The notes below the pieces were generated by a model, which was given only the letters and a program-made list of their open reading frames with translations, ran no database searches and was not told the origin of the DNA. From Xanthoparmelia taractica (taxonomy: Eukaryota; Ascomycota; Lecanoromycetes; Lecanorales; Parmeliaceae), in the NCBI GenBank assembly GCA_033085395.1, contig JANQBS010000028.1:1-64000 (forward strand): a stretch of DNA of 64,000 bases, given 5' to 3'. Numbering within the stretch: the first letter of the stretch is position 1; each line of letters begins with the position of its first letter. The translations under genes were made by a program, and so were the position numbers. Below, one piece after another: positions 35,468 to 46,214 of this stretch.

Positions 35468-37266
35468 TCATGAGTTTCTCAGAAGCTCTTGAAAGTCCAT
35501 CTCCCTATCATTCCTGTCGTCATCACCATCCGTCATTCTTTCACTCTTGAAATCAACTCCATCATGCATCCGCTCGTCATGCGCCATTCCCCCCATTTGA
35601 TACCCTTCCGGCTCATCGCCCTTCCTCACGTGCCTCTCCGTGGCCATGGCCATAGACAAGTGCTGTTGCTGCGAGCCACCCATGTCCAGATCATCGTATC
35701 GATTCTCCACTTTGTGTGCGCCCGTATAGTCCTCGTGACCGTATGGACTAGATCCGTGCTGTTGCTGTATGATCCGCGGATCGATCTGCGGGTCGACGGG
35801 GATGCCGTTGAATTCTTGCAGTCTACGCATCATCGCTGTCGGTGCTTGATGGTCCATTCCCATCTCCGGACTTCTCGAGATAGATAGGCCTCCTTGATTC
35901 GACCCATGGCTCGTTTCTGATTGGTCAAAGTTCACGAGCCGTTCGATCATGCTATTAGGGTCGTTCGGCCCATTCTGTCCATGCGCAAAGGTCGCTTTCC
36001 TGGATTGGCCGGTCCCCTCGCCCATTGGCCTTATGGTAGATGCCTTGGCAGCTGTGTCCTTGCAATCTGGACAATTCTTGATGACGAGGCTTACAGTCTC
36101 TTTGATCCTGACCCAATGGAACCGCTCCGCAATAGTAGCCGTGGTCTTGTTGATACCACCATGTTGTTCCGCATGTACTTGCTTCGCGATCTGATACTGC
36201 CGTTGTGGATCACTCACCACTTCTTTATCCTTAAGCATCAACTTCTCCTCGCCCCCGCCGTTTTCATCAGCACCAACGAGCTTGTAGTGCGTCGCTGCGC
36301 TCCTCAATCTACTCTTCTCCGCCCGATCAGCCCCAGATGGGTAAGTGCCATGTTTGAGGTAGTAGCGTATCTTATCGAAACGCTCTTCGCTGACGATATC
36401 CTCCGCATCCGCACCGAGGCTACGGCCGTAGACGATGGCTTCAACGAGTTCGTTAGGGGAGGAACGGAGGTTTCCGCAAGAGGGGATGCGGCCAATGCGT
36501 TTGAAGCCGAGAGCATCCCAGATACGGCAGGAGGCGACGTTGGTTTCATAGACAAGGTTGAAGACTGAGTAGGTGTATCCCTAATAAATTATGTCAGCCA
36601 AATACACTATCTCATCGAGTCATGAGCCCACTATATCCAATAGGGTTTCTTTTTGGATAAGAGATTGGATAACAAGATCTATCTGAAAAAGGCAAACCAG
36701 GAATACGACTGTAGAAGATGAAGGTGAGGACCTACCAGTTTTGGAGCCCACTCCAAATAACCCTCACCCATCAACCGCCCCACTCCTTTGTTTCTCGCTG
36801 CCTCTGTCACAAGAAACCCCCCGTTGCAGATATGGCTACTCCTCCCGGGATAGTTTGGCTTGACGTAAAAGCTGCCCAAACATACTTTAATCCACTCCTC
36901 GCCTTGATTCTCCATTTCCCAGACTTGCTCCACGCTTTCCACCTCCCCCAGCAACATGATGGCACCAAAGTTCTGAAACCAATAGGTGCCGAATGTTGAG
37001 ATGGGCATAGTTGTCATCATGGGGTACGTGTCTCCTTTTTCGATTTCGAGATTAAGTTGGGAGCAAAGGTAAGAGAGAAGTCGGGGCGGGACGGCGGTGG
37101 CAGTGGAGAAGGGGAGCAGGGAGGCGATTGTTATGCGGTCACGGAGGGTCACTTTGCGAGGGACTATGGTATGTGGTATTCGCAGATCGTCGGGCGTAGG
37201 GTAGGGAGGATTACCGGAGACTCGGTAGATGGCCGGAGCTGTGGGATCTTCCAGCATGGCCGGCAT
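35468..37266 (-). CDS. spt10: Spt10-like regulator: GNAT acetyltransferase plus HHCC zinc finger
   Basis: Predicted nuclear acetyltransferase-type transcription regulator of 547 residues. In yeast, Spt10 binds histone-gene promoters with an integrase-like HHCC finger. Minus-strand exons are 37266-36736 and 36580-35468. The open frame extends to a TTG at 37308, so the first ATG (37266, MPAMLEDPTAPAIYRVSG) is used. The GNAT core is split by the 155-nt intron: ICNGGFLVTEAARNKGVGRL (motif A), then GYTYSVFNLVYETNVASCRI and WDALGFKRIGRIPSCG (motif B). At about residues 313-350 lies the HHCC finger, HAEQH ... CPDC, spacing H-x3-H-x29-C-x2-C. The remaining 200 residues are Q/H/D/M-rich and disordered. 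The finger alone resembles retrotransposon integrase, but its fusion to GNAT identifies the family. Divergent neighbour is a GST. Two telomere-type repeats lie 24 bp before the ATG. Confidence 0.82.
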
Positions 37267-37859
37267 GGCTGCGAGCGTACACAATATTCTTAGGGTTAGG
37301 GCTAGCAAAGGATCTTGGATGATTACTCAGCATGATGAAAGTCAAAAAAAGAAATGCCGAGGAGAGCGAATCAGAGATAGGAGACGGAAAGATCTTCTAC
37401 AAGGAAAAAAGCGATCAGACGCAGGGAAGAAGAGGAAAGGGACATACTGTTGTCTTCTTAATGCGCTTAGGGTTTCCCCCTTTGCGATGTGTGCAGACTG
37501 ACTGCTTCGCAGAGCCAGTGTCTTTCAGTCACGATGATTATTCGGGTCAAGGTTGTGTGTTGTCGATGATGAGAGCAACGGAGGAAGTTCTGAGTCCTGC
37601 GCGAGAAGTTTGCATTCCCTAGTCTTTCCCCGCTAGGACATTACCCGTTTAGTGGCTCTCGGGGCGATGGCATCTTTTATGTCCGAATGATGTGCCGCGC
37701 ATTAATAATGTACTTGAATCCCCTCATAATCACCTCATATATATCAGGTGGTGCTCCACCGAGTTTGCAACCATGAACCGTCTTTTGATCTTGCAATTCC
37801 TTGACAGTGTCCAGATTGACTGAATAAATACTCTTCTATCGGCCCTACGGTACAGCAAC
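37267..37859. promoter_or_regulatory. Bidirectional promoter region, Spt10-like / GST
   Basis: 593 bp shared by two divergent genes. It contains TTAGGGTTAGGG at 37290-37301 (reads CCCTAACCCTAA toward the Spt10-like gene) and an ATATATAT element near 37737. A 96-codon plus frame at 37332-37622 is not supported by any motif. Confidence 0.55.
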
Positions 37860-38754
37860 ATGTCTACAAATGGTCATCATGTCTCCAATGGGACAGATTC
37901 CAGCAACGGCATTGCTCCCAAAGGTACAGCTCCCTGTGTCGTCCCCGAAGAAAGTACTCGACTGATTGATCCTCTCTGTTGTAGTAACACTATATACCAA
38001 CCGCCTCTGTCCCTGGGCCCACCGTGCCCAAATCACCCTCCGTGCCCTCAAGATCCCCTACGAAGAAGTCATCATCCCTCTTGACCGTCCTCGCGAGCCT
38101 TGGTACCTCAAGATCAACCCGCGGGGCCTAGTCCCCAGCCTCAAAATCTCCAATGGCATACTGGGAGACGAGATCGTCACTGAGTCCGCTATAGTCAGCA
38201 CCTTCATCGCGGACATGTTCCCTAACTCAAGTTTCTGGCCTGCAAGTAGGGAGAGTCCAACGAGTGCGTTGACGAGGGCGAGGATGGCATTTTTTGCAGA
38301 TACATTCGTCGGAAAAGTGAACTTGAACATGTACCAGATACTGAAGGCGGAGGGCGAGGAGAAGGAGAAACTGGGCTCAGAATTGGTCGAGGCTGTGCGG
38401 AAAGAGATAGAGCCTTTGCTTGAGGGTGCTGGGCCGTTCTTTGGCGGAAGTCAAAGTATAACGCTCGCGGAGGTACGTGCCAATCTTACAATCCTAGTCT
38501 TCGAGATGGAAATCGCAAATGGTTAAGTGGATATGCAGGCTTTGACGGCGCCATTCGTGATCCGATACCAGACATTTGGTGAGACAGGTCTGATGCCCAA
38601 GAGTATGCTGAAGGGACTTGATGCATTGCCAAACTATAGTAAATGGAGCAAGGCCGTCCGTGCAGAGGACAGTGTCACATATGTCTTTGACGGACCCCAT
38701 ATCGTGGAAACCATGACTGGGAGGATCGAGAAGTTGAAGGCTGAGGCGAAGTGA
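37860..38754 (+). CDS. Glutathione S-transferase, omega-like
   Basis: Cytosolic glutathione-dependent transferase or thiol reductase of 255 residues. Exons: 37860-37923, 37985-38472 and 38539-38754; introns 61 and 66 nt. The short first exon (MSTNGHHVSNGTDSSNG) leads to VTLYTNRLCPWAHRAQITL, the thioredoxin-fold strand with a catalytic cysteine as in omega/Cys-type GSTs. Glutathione-binding features follow: INPRGLVPSLKI (cis-Pro) and ESAIVSTFIADMFP (Glu-Ser). The C-terminal all-helical domain has FFGGSQSITLAE followed by ALTAPFVIRYQTFG after the last junction. Cysteine instead of Ser/Tyr suggests deglutathionylation or dehydroascorbate-type activity, by family inference. Confidence 0.9.
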
Positions 38755-39427
38755 TTCTATTATGAAACACCCAATGCAAGACATAGCGATAGGCTTCCGA
38801 TAGTTCTGGTATCATCGAATCGTCGAGGATTGGGCCGAAGCTCCGCATATGAACATGTCTTTACCAATCTATGCTGAGCCTCGTCAGCACCACAGCAGGC
38901 ACATTGTGAAGTAAAAAGATGCAGCTTGTGAGACACTGAATCCGCTGATTCTCATGTTGACTGCCAAGTCTGGCAAACCTTAGACAAAAGGATGGGTCAA
39001 TCAGCTGTCAAGCTACCAAATTAAGGGTATCAACCAGAAGTTCTTATACGATGTGAAAACGTGACAACACAAGAGCGATATGGTGTCTCCAATACATCCG
39101 TTGACGCCAGATCTGGTCTAGCGTCAGATTCGTGTATTTATCACAAGCGTCAATTCTTCCAACACTGGATTCAGCCTTCTCTCTTACACTTCCAGTTCCG
39201 ACGACTCCACTCAACACGGTCACCTAGAGACCAAGCCGGCACTGTGCTTCGGAGTGAAAATAAGAGATTGAGGAATGATAGTGGTGCATAACACAGTGGA
39301 ATTATACTACGTGTCAATACGGTGCTCGTCATCTTGAGGTCATCAGCCTCTCTCAACTATCATCGAAGTCTTTCCGGTCTCTCGGCAGCCCAGGCACCTA
39401 CTCAACCGGCAAAGATTACATTCGAGA
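38755..39427. other. Intergenic, no supported gene
   Basis: 3' flank of the GST and upstream flank of the zinc-finger relic. Only short frames without motifs. Confidence 0.45.
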
Positions 39428-40203
39428 ATGTCTCCAGCCGCGTCGTGCAATTCCAAAGCCACTGAAACGCGTGAATCCAACGGCGTCGCGGTCCCAACGC
39501 TGCAAGAAAAGAACCTCAAGAGGAAGCTCGGAGACTTGAAGGACGTTACCGAATAGGGGGATTTTAGCAATTGCAGAGGTGAAAAGCAGTCTCGACCAAC
39601 CGTTGTTGCCAAAGAGAAACCCATCGACGAGGTAGTGAATGATGACGAACTCTCTACTCAATTCGAAGACATTCATGCCTCCGACGGTCATCGGGCTCGA
39701 AAGAAGATTAAACCTACCAACACTCAAAGTACGCAAACGGATCATGATTTCTGCCCAGAGCAGCTTGTGTTCGGGTGTGTACCGTGTCGCCAACCTTTCA
39801 ATCACATTGACGAACATCTCGATCACGACCTCAAACACAAGCAGCAGCGCGTGATCCGGTGCAGAAAATGCCGCCAGACCTTGACCAACACTGTGGAACG
39901 GGATCACCATTTCCAGACCTCACCACGCCACTTTTGCTGCCGATACTGTGAGAACATCGTTGCGTTCAGCAGCGCCGACAGCCTTGGCTACCACTAAATA
40001 GACCGCCATCGCAAGCTATACTGGGCATCAGTTTGTATAGCTCTCACGAGCAGGTGGTTAAGGCTGGGAAAGAGATGCGCGTGAAGATGCATCCGAATCG
40101 GAGGAAGAGGAGACGGGGGCTGTCGGAAGAGGAGATGAGGAAGATTGATGTGGAGGCTGCGTTGGTGGTCGGGCGGCGGATGTGCTGTCAGATCTGGATC
40201 TGA
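39428..40203 (+). pseudogene. Zinc-finger-like gene with premature stop
   Basis: From ATG 39428 the frame reads MSPAASCNSKATETRESNG ... LKRKLGDLKDVTE and then TAG at 39554. The same frame continues without an ATG to 39997: EVVNDDELSTQFEDIHASD, FGCVPCRQPFNHIDEHLDHD, VIRCRKCRQTLTN and FCCRYCENIVAFSSAD, that is, three CxxC pairs with histidines as in a C2H2/CCCH-like nucleic-acid-binding region. No intron can remove the TAG: the only donor-like GT gives a 32-nt gap and a phase mismatch. A further protein-like stretch in another frame follows (VKAGKEMRVKMHPNRRKRRR and GLSEEEMRKIDVEAALVVG, about 40030-40203). The stop could have arisen from CAG by one C-to-T change. Family not recognised; an unannotated alternative start is possible. 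Confidence 0.5.
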
Positions 40204-41421
40204 GGTTCAAGTACGACTACAAGGTGCATGGATGGTAGATGAGTTGGAGGGACGGCAGCTGTGGTTGGCATAGACGAGGAGGTCCTCGACAGACATGTGG
40301 GTAAGGAAAGCTTGTATTCCTACTTCAGCGGGAAGTGGAACCCGGAACGGTACGTCATCTCATTCTTGCTTGCATGCCTGCTCAGAGAGTTTCCATATTA
40401 CTATGGATGGCACATTACTATGGATTGGATCATGCGACCACCCACCCATCTTTGCGGTCTTGCGAAGGGGCTATGCCGCTTTTATTGTTCCGTGGCTACA
40501 GTACGTTGATCTCCGTCGCTTCGCTGCCAAGGTAATCAGCGTAATCATCAGTGCAGAGATCATGTCTCCCCTGAGGGCTTCTTATGAGGAGGGGTACTCG
40601 GAGTTTCATCAAATTTAGACTCAAAGTCAATCTTCCGCAGTTGGACCCGAAAGACCAGTTAAAGTTGGCTTGGCTTGCGCTAGAAGGTAGATTTTTATTT
40701 TTTATTTTTTTTTAACAGCCTCTCTATACTTTTACTAACAAAGACGAGAAAATGAACGCTGCGCTTTGAGTGGTCAGATGTGCAAAAATCTGGGGTAATA
40801 GCCCATGGAAAAAGCTGTGCGGCTCAGCGCGTCAGGGGGCGTCAAGGTTTGATCCGAGAGTCTTTAGTGCTGCCGCCGTCGTTGAACCGTTGTACCGGAG
40901 TGGATCGGGGAATTTGCCTGGCCTTTCTGCCCACATGTTTTCCCAACTACTGCCTCTACAGTTGTTACGTTATTTCTTCTCTTTCCTCAACCTTGAATCC
41001 TTCCTTGCGCTCCAATGGAATCGTATACTATCAACGCCATTTCATGGAAAATCCCCTTGAATAGCTTCATCTTGCCCATCCTTAACCCTCGTCTACTTCT
41101 AGCCTGACAATAAACAATGTTAGCCTCTTGCAATTCTCCGACCTGCAGCTTGTGCTCCTCACCCTTGTCCTTATGCTTTTTGCCATGTGCTGTGATGTGC
41201 AGGCTCAGAGCCTTGCTTAGCCTCTCCATATCTGTCGTTCGCCCTCTCCAGTTCCCCACACATCTCTCTCTCTCTCTCTCTCCTGTCCTCTTCAACCCAT
41301 TATCTGCTTATACAGCTCCACAATCTCCAAGCTCAACATCCTCCCTTACCTTCTATATTCCCCAACTTCCGTCTTCTACGCCCAAATTGAGACGCCATAT
41401 CGAGCTGGCCGGCAAGACAAC
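40204..41421. other. Intergenic, no supported gene
   Basis: Overlapping frames at 40261-40618 may be further debris of the zinc-finger relic. A T-rich tract lies at 40690-40713 and a (TC)10 run at 41263-41282 in the probable 5' UTR or promoter of the next gene. Confidence 0.45.
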
Positions 41422-42845
41422 ATGTCGAGTCCTGCCTTCGGCTCCCCCGCTTACAACAATGAGTCCATTGGCTGGCAACTCATAATGACGGGTCTCGTCA
41501 GCATCAGCATCGCTTTTGTCCTGGTCATTGCTCGCTTGTATACTAAATTCTTTCTTACAAAGTCCCCGGGTTGGGAAGATTGTAGGCTTCTGCTACCTCA
41601 CGCTTACCTTCCTTTGGAGCTGATGCTGCACGGAACAGGCCATTCCGTCATCGCCTTGCTTCTTGCCATCGGCCGTGTGGTGGGCGATTCCTTCGGTAGG
41701 TGCACATCCACTCACAAGTCAAATCCTCACGGGCTACTTCGTCGCTGACGCAAAATTAGGCGTCTATCAATACTCTCTCGGGAGACATTTCAGTGTTTTT
41801 CCCAAGTCCCATATGGGCCCTCTAATAGCCGTTCGTCTCCACATCGGGCCAATCCAGACTCTTCTTCCTAACCTACGTCAACAGCTTCTAGTAGCCGATG
41901 GATTACTCTACGTCGTCTCCATTACCTTCGCCAAACTCGCCATCCTCATCTTCCTTTACCGCATATTCAAAGTCGTTCCGAAATTCCGCTACACGTCGTG
42001 GGCAATTGGCGCTTTCATGACCGTTTGGGCCCTCGTGACTGTCCTCTTGGTCTGCTTCTCTTGCAAACCATTAGCCGGTGCTTTCAACTTCAAAGTGCGA
42101 ATGCTCCCTACCACGGTATGCAGGATATCTGCCTCTAGGGTTGAAAAAATATTTGGATTCTGCAACATCATCGTCGATTTCATGCTCCTGTTTTTGCCCA
42201 TGCCTTTGCTGTGGAAGCTGCAAATGACCAGAGCGAAGAAGATTGGCGTGTCTATCGTCTTTGCCAATGGTGCTGTGTAAGTTCAATCCCTCTTCTACCT
42301 CTATCGAAGATCGTACATCCAGCTTACCAACACAGCATCTGTGCCATTGCCATTGTAAGACAATACATATTATACTCCGCGACCGACGGCACGGACCCAG
42401 CCTGGGACATCATCAAAGTCAAAGTCTGGATGTAAGCCTACCCCCCCCCCACCACCTCCCCTTCTCCCTTCCAACTCAGCCCATTCTACGAAACCGAATA
42501 CCAATCCATACAACCAACCACCACAGGACCATCGAAGTAAACCTCGCCATAATCTGCGGCTGCCTCCCCGTCCTGCAGCCCCTCTTCCGCAACTCCCTCC
42601 TCCTGATCCCCTACCTCCCCTCCCGCATCCGCTCCAAGCTCAGCGGCAGCCACAGCGCCATGGAGCAGGCTTCCCCATCCAGAAGACTCACGGGCTCCGG
42701 TTCTGTTAACGCCCGGGACGTGGAGCATGGACGCAAAACGCCTTGGAGGCAACCGGATGAGCTGTCCGAGTCGGGTGATAGGCTAGCGCCGGGTTCGGTG
42801 GGGACGGAGGGGGGATGGAGTGAGCCCAAGGGGGTCGCGCTGTGA
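41422..42845 (+). CDS. Fungal rhodopsin-domain integral membrane protein
   Basis: Seven-helix membrane protein of the fungal rhodopsin-domain (PTH11-like, non-retinal) class, 364 residues; function unknown. Six exons: 41422-41581, 41639-41695, 41760-41830, 41885-42276, 42336-42431 and 42527-42845. It starts MSSPAFGSPAYNNESIGWQL with helix 1 IMTGLVSISIAFVLVIARLY. The joins rebuild KSPGWEDCHSVIALLLAIG, QYSLGRHFSVFPKSHMGPLIA and LLVADGLLYVVSITFAKLAI, matching the usual GW.D.., YG.GRH..., and ...L..L.K.AIL.FY.RIF pattern. Later helices: IGAFMTVWALVTVLLVCFSC, KIFGFCNIIVDFMLLFLPMP and NLAIICGCLPVLQPLF. The cytoplasmic tail is S/R-rich. Intron 3 (41831-41884, 54 nt) is stop-free and in frame, so it could be overlooked; its CCTAAC branch supports splicing. 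Confidence 0.8.
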
Positions 42846-43373
42846 TGTCTTTCTTTTCTTGGGTAAATATATAGGATGGTGGTAGTGTATATAAGGGACT
42901 TCATTCTCTTTTCTTTCTTGCTTCATTTAGCGGATATACGTTATACCAAATCCATCTCAGTCCTATCAAACTCATACACATCTATTTCCCATTTCGGAAA
43001 CATCAGAACAGACATCTCCCACATAAGCAACCCGGACACTTAATCGGATCTACATCACTCGTTTCCTCCACCTCCCTCCAACTTTACAAACCCCCCCACT
43101 TTCTACTCATTCTCAAAGTGTGCGGCTGGAGAAATAAGTTCCGTTGCACTGCACTACACCGCACTGATTGAAAGAAAGAAAGGTGTGCCTTCTTTTCCCC
43201 CCTCCCTCCACCTCCTCCCCCGCCTTCATCCTCACAACACTCCCGCCCTCAGCACGCCACCAACCCCCTTCAGCTCCAAACCCCTCCTGCTCTCCCCCTC
43301 ACCCACATCCCAGCTCCCGATATCGAAGAACAAGGACATGCCACGGCCCTGGCGTTCACCCAAGATATTGGTC

Positions 43374-43400
43374 GAGTGAGTGAGTGAGTGAGTGAGTGAG
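43374..43400. repeat. (GAGT)n microsatellite
   Basis: About 6.75 uninterrupted GAGT units, followed within 20 bp by a G-rich tract. Confidence 0.95.
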
Positions 43401-43416
43401 GCTACGTACAGCTGAA

Positions 43417-43458
43417 GGGTTAGGGGGTTGGGGGTGGGGGTGGGGGTGGGGTGAGGGG
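43417..43458 (+). repeat. G-run tract, potential G-quadruplex
   Basis: Seven runs of three to five G separated by T, TTA or TGA on the + strand. It fits the G3+N1-7 quadruplex pattern. Folding is inference. Confidence 0.8.
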
Positions 43459-43552
43459 ATAGGAGTCGTTTGATGAATCAATACATAGATCCCAGTCCCA
43501 AAACCTACAGCGCCAAAACCCCAAGCCTACTCCCATCTACCCCTTATCCCAC

Positions 43553-43640
43553 TACCCTTCCCTTCCCTACCCTACCCTTCCCTACCCTGCCCTTCCCTAC
43601 CCTTCCCTACCACTACCATACCCTACCCTACCCTAACCCC
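43553..43640. repeat. CCCTA / CCCTT imperfect repeat
   Basis: About 90 bases of CCCTTCCCTA and CCCTA units on the + strand, ending CCCTAACCCC. The period is not the telomeric hexamer, so it is treated as an intergenic low-complexity tract. Confidence 0.85.
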
Positions 43641-44323
43641 TTCCTCTCCGCCTTCAGCTCTATCTCCCCACCGACCACCCAGCCCCAAAAGCGCCAGAAA
43701 AAAAACTCCAAACAATATAAAAACGGACCCAAAAAAAACAAAAAAAAACCCCTCATAAGCAAGCTCCATCTCTCTCAGGACTCAGCTCAGGGCTTGGAGT
43801 GGTTGAGCGGCAGGGGTTTGTGAGTCAAGGGGGAGGTGGTACGGTTGCGGGTGCGGTTGTGAAGGCAGGGTGCGAAAGGATGGAGGGAAAGAAGGGGGGG
43901 GAAGGCTATGGGTGTGAGTGTATGGGTAGTTTTGGGGAGAGAGAGGAGGGTGGGATTGGGGGGAGGGAGGGAGGGGATCGTGATTTCATTACCGAGAGTA
44001 TGAGATCGGATTGGGGGAACGGGACTGGGTTGGGTGGGAGTCTGGTTTTGCGGATGCGGGATGCAGGATGAGGGGGTGCGTTTGGACAAGGGGGTTGGTT
44101 GTAGGAGAGGGGGAGGGGGGTGTTGCGCACCTATTGTCTTGCTGCCAAGTTGATTGGTAAGTATAGGAGATATATCATATATTGGACGATATAAGTTCGT
44201 TGCGACTGAAGTAAGTTTGCAAGTAAATGTCATAAAGAATACTACCGAAATCATGCGCTTCACCCCCCCCCCCCAATATCAAGTCTCTCACTAGATCCAG
44301 GAAGACGTAGATGACTGACTGAT

Positions 44324-45901
44324 TCAGGCAACGGAGTCGTCTCTTGCATAGATATGAGGCTTCGATCCAAAGATCCCCTGCCTCTTCAAATTCTCCACAA
44401 TCAACCATATCTCCCACCAGACACCGTTTCTACATCTCTTCTCCGTCTCCGCGTTGTACATCTCCACGAACTCCATATCTTCTTGCAGGGCCTCGAACTT
44501 TGGGAATCCGTCGGTCGCGGACAAACTGCCTGCTGGCAAATTCGCGTCTGCTTGCACCAAGAGTGACATCCTCGTTTCCTCGATGCGGTCTACGGCGGCA
44601 GCAATTTCGGGTTGCAATGAGGGCAGTTTGCAGAAGCGGCAATGCCTGCTTGGGGAACCGGAAAGGTAGGTGCGGCAGTTGTGGTTAGTGCAAGTGCATG
44701 GGTTACGAAATGAGCGTTTAGCATTGGCACTGGAGGAATGGAGTCTCGGTGGCTTAGCCTGTTTGGACGGACTGTCGCCCCGAGCACGTGTCCTATTGTA
44801 TTTGGCGATGTATAAGAATGGATCTTCCTCGTCGGTGTCAGGCACCACTGAAGAATGCTTTGTAGGTGACGATAGCTTTGATGCCGTTGTTGTCGGTGAA
44901 CATATGGCGGAGGAAGAAGGCTTCAAGTTGTCTCTCCGTGTGGCCTTTTTGAGCTGATCATCGCCCTGGGCACACGTCGTAACGTTTTTGGCGATGCACA
45001 AGAATGGATCCTCCTCGTCGCAGTTGGGCAGGATTGAGGAGGGTGGCGATGGCTTTGAGGCGATCGTTGTCGATGGCTGTGTGGCGGGAGAAGAAGGCTC
45101 CGAGGTGTCTCTCAGCGTGGAGGAGCCAATTGATGGGACCTTCGTGTGACGCAAGGAAGGTCTGAACTCAGAGGTGAGCGAGCTTGGCGACGCAGGCTGG
45201 AGCGTAGAGCTTGGACTTGATGAGTAACATTGGCTCGCTGTAGGGTGAACTGTGCACTGAGAGAATTCATCAAGTACTGTCAGGCCTTGTGTGTTTTCGA
45301 GCTTCCGATGCCAGCAGAGGGTTGCTGTGTGCCCTTGCCTGACCGACTCTGATTGGTGAGTAAAATTAAAGTCAATAACGTCAATTTGCGATGTGAAACC
45401 TTGGTGATCGGTTTGTCTGGTGAAGTCCCTGCAAAATTCGACATCTTTTGGGTCTTCTTCGTAAATTCTAGACCTTTCAATTTCGTCGAAAAGATTCAGA
45501 TTCTTGAGTCTAAAGACTTCCATCTCGTCCCCTTTGCGCTTTGCCTCGCTCAGCTTTTGCTTTCTTAGCTCGAGAAGCTCCTTTACTTTGCCTTCGCTAA
45601 CCTTACGATCAAGTCGTTGCAAAGGAAATGAGCCGTAGACATCTCTAAACTCTTGGGTTGACCCAAAGCTCGTACCTCGCCCAGGGATTTGAGATTTGGC
45701 CAGGTCAGGGCCTGCGTTGCTGCCGACTCGTCCTCTTGGCTGAGCGATGCTCTTAATTTTACTGAAGCGCTGACTCGGGTCAGGACGGAGTCGAGGAAAA
45801 GTACTCCGCTCATCGACCGCGGCAGCGCTCGTAGGTATGTCGCCAATTTGTATACGCGGCCAGGGAGAAAGCTCATTAGGTTGTGTTGGTACGCGCGACA
45901 T
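44324..45901 (-). CDS. Disordered protein with internal duplication and Cys/His cluster
   Basis: Single-exon gene of 525 residues, starting at ATG 45901 (MSRVPTQPNELSPWPRIQIG). The first 150 residues are basic and end in a helix rich in K/E/L (KVKELLELRKQKLSEAKRKG), possibly a coiled coil. The middle is S/T/P-rich and carries two copies, 50-60 residues apart, of a module ending DEEDPFLCIAK and DEEDPFLYIAK, each followed by T.A.GD...K.A. After the second copy comes a Cys/His cluster (CTCTNHNCRTYL and HCRFCKLPSLQPEI), which could bind zinc. The C-terminus is ordered and aromatic (RCRNGVWWEIWLIVENLKRQ). No family is recognised. It could be a fungal regulatory scaffold, but nothing proves this. 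Confidence 0.72.
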   Translation of the reverse strand: MSRVPTQPNELSPWPRIQIGDIPTSAAAVDERSTFPRLRPDPSQRFSKIKSIAQPRGRVGSNAGPDLAKSQIPGRGTSFGSTQEFRDVYGSFPLQRLDRKVSEGKVKELLELRKQKLSEAKRKGDEMEVFRLKNLNLFDEIERSRIYEEDPKDVEFCRDFTRQTDHQGFTSQIDVIDFNFTHQSESVRQGHTATLCWHRKLENTQGLTVLDEFSQCTVHPTASQCYSSSPSSTLQPASPSSLTSEFRPSLRHTKVPSIGSSTLRDTSEPSSPATQPSTTIASKPSPPSSILPNCDEEDPFLCIAKNVTTCAQGDDQLKKATRRDNLKPSSSAICSPTTTASKLSSPTKHSSVVPDTDEEDPFLYIAKYNRTRARGDSPSKQAKPPRLHSSSANAKRSFRNPCTCTNHNCRTYLSGSPSRHCRFCKLPSLQPEIAAAVDRIEETRMSLLVQADANLPAGSLSATDGFPKFEALQEDMEFVEMYNAETEKRCRNGVWWEIWLIVENLKRQGIFGSKPHIYARDDSVA

Positions 45902-46214
45902 GGTGACAGAATTTTTTTAAAGAAAATCTTTGGTGAAGGAACAATGCTGGCGTGCTGGCTATGATGATAGTCGAAAGTGAAGTAAAAATGTGAAGCTGGC
46001 TAGTATTGGACTGTGCGCTGTCCATATTGCATTGACAATGAAGAGGAACAATCACCATTGAGTATGGCGTAAAGTATTCACTCGAAGGTGATTGTGTTTT
46101 TCCTTTGTGGCATTGTAGCCTTTGTTCCCACAGCTGGGAGGTTCATTACGCCAGACACTGTCTAGCACTCGGGGTTACGACTTCGAAAGGAGCTGAAAGC
46201 AGTCCAGCAGATCT
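45902..46214. other. Short same-strand spacer
   Basis: 313 bp, presumably the promoter of the downstream minus-strand gene and the 3' end of the F-box-like gene. Nothing else is seen. Confidence 0.4.

Larger units (their letters stand above)
42846..44323. other. Low-complexity convergent spacer
   Basis: 1.5 kb without a gene. It contains a GAGT microsatellite, a G-rich tract, a C/T/A pentamer-like tract, an A-rich stretch (43700-43750) and a C14 run near 44262-44275. Open frames across it reflect composition only. Confidence 0.6.

Noticed and set aside
36125..36307. Retrotransposon integrase remnant
   Set aside because: The HHCC finger is part of a spliced GNAT-HHCC gene of the Spt10 type, with no reverse transcriptase or LTR nearby.
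40261..40618. Overlapping 66-107-codon plus frames
   Set aside because: Two or three frames are open together without motifs; at most debris of the neighbouring zinc-finger relic.
43553..43640. Interstitial telomere array
   Set aside because: Units are CCCTA and CCCTTCCCTA rather than CCCTAA repeats, so it is a low-complexity tract.
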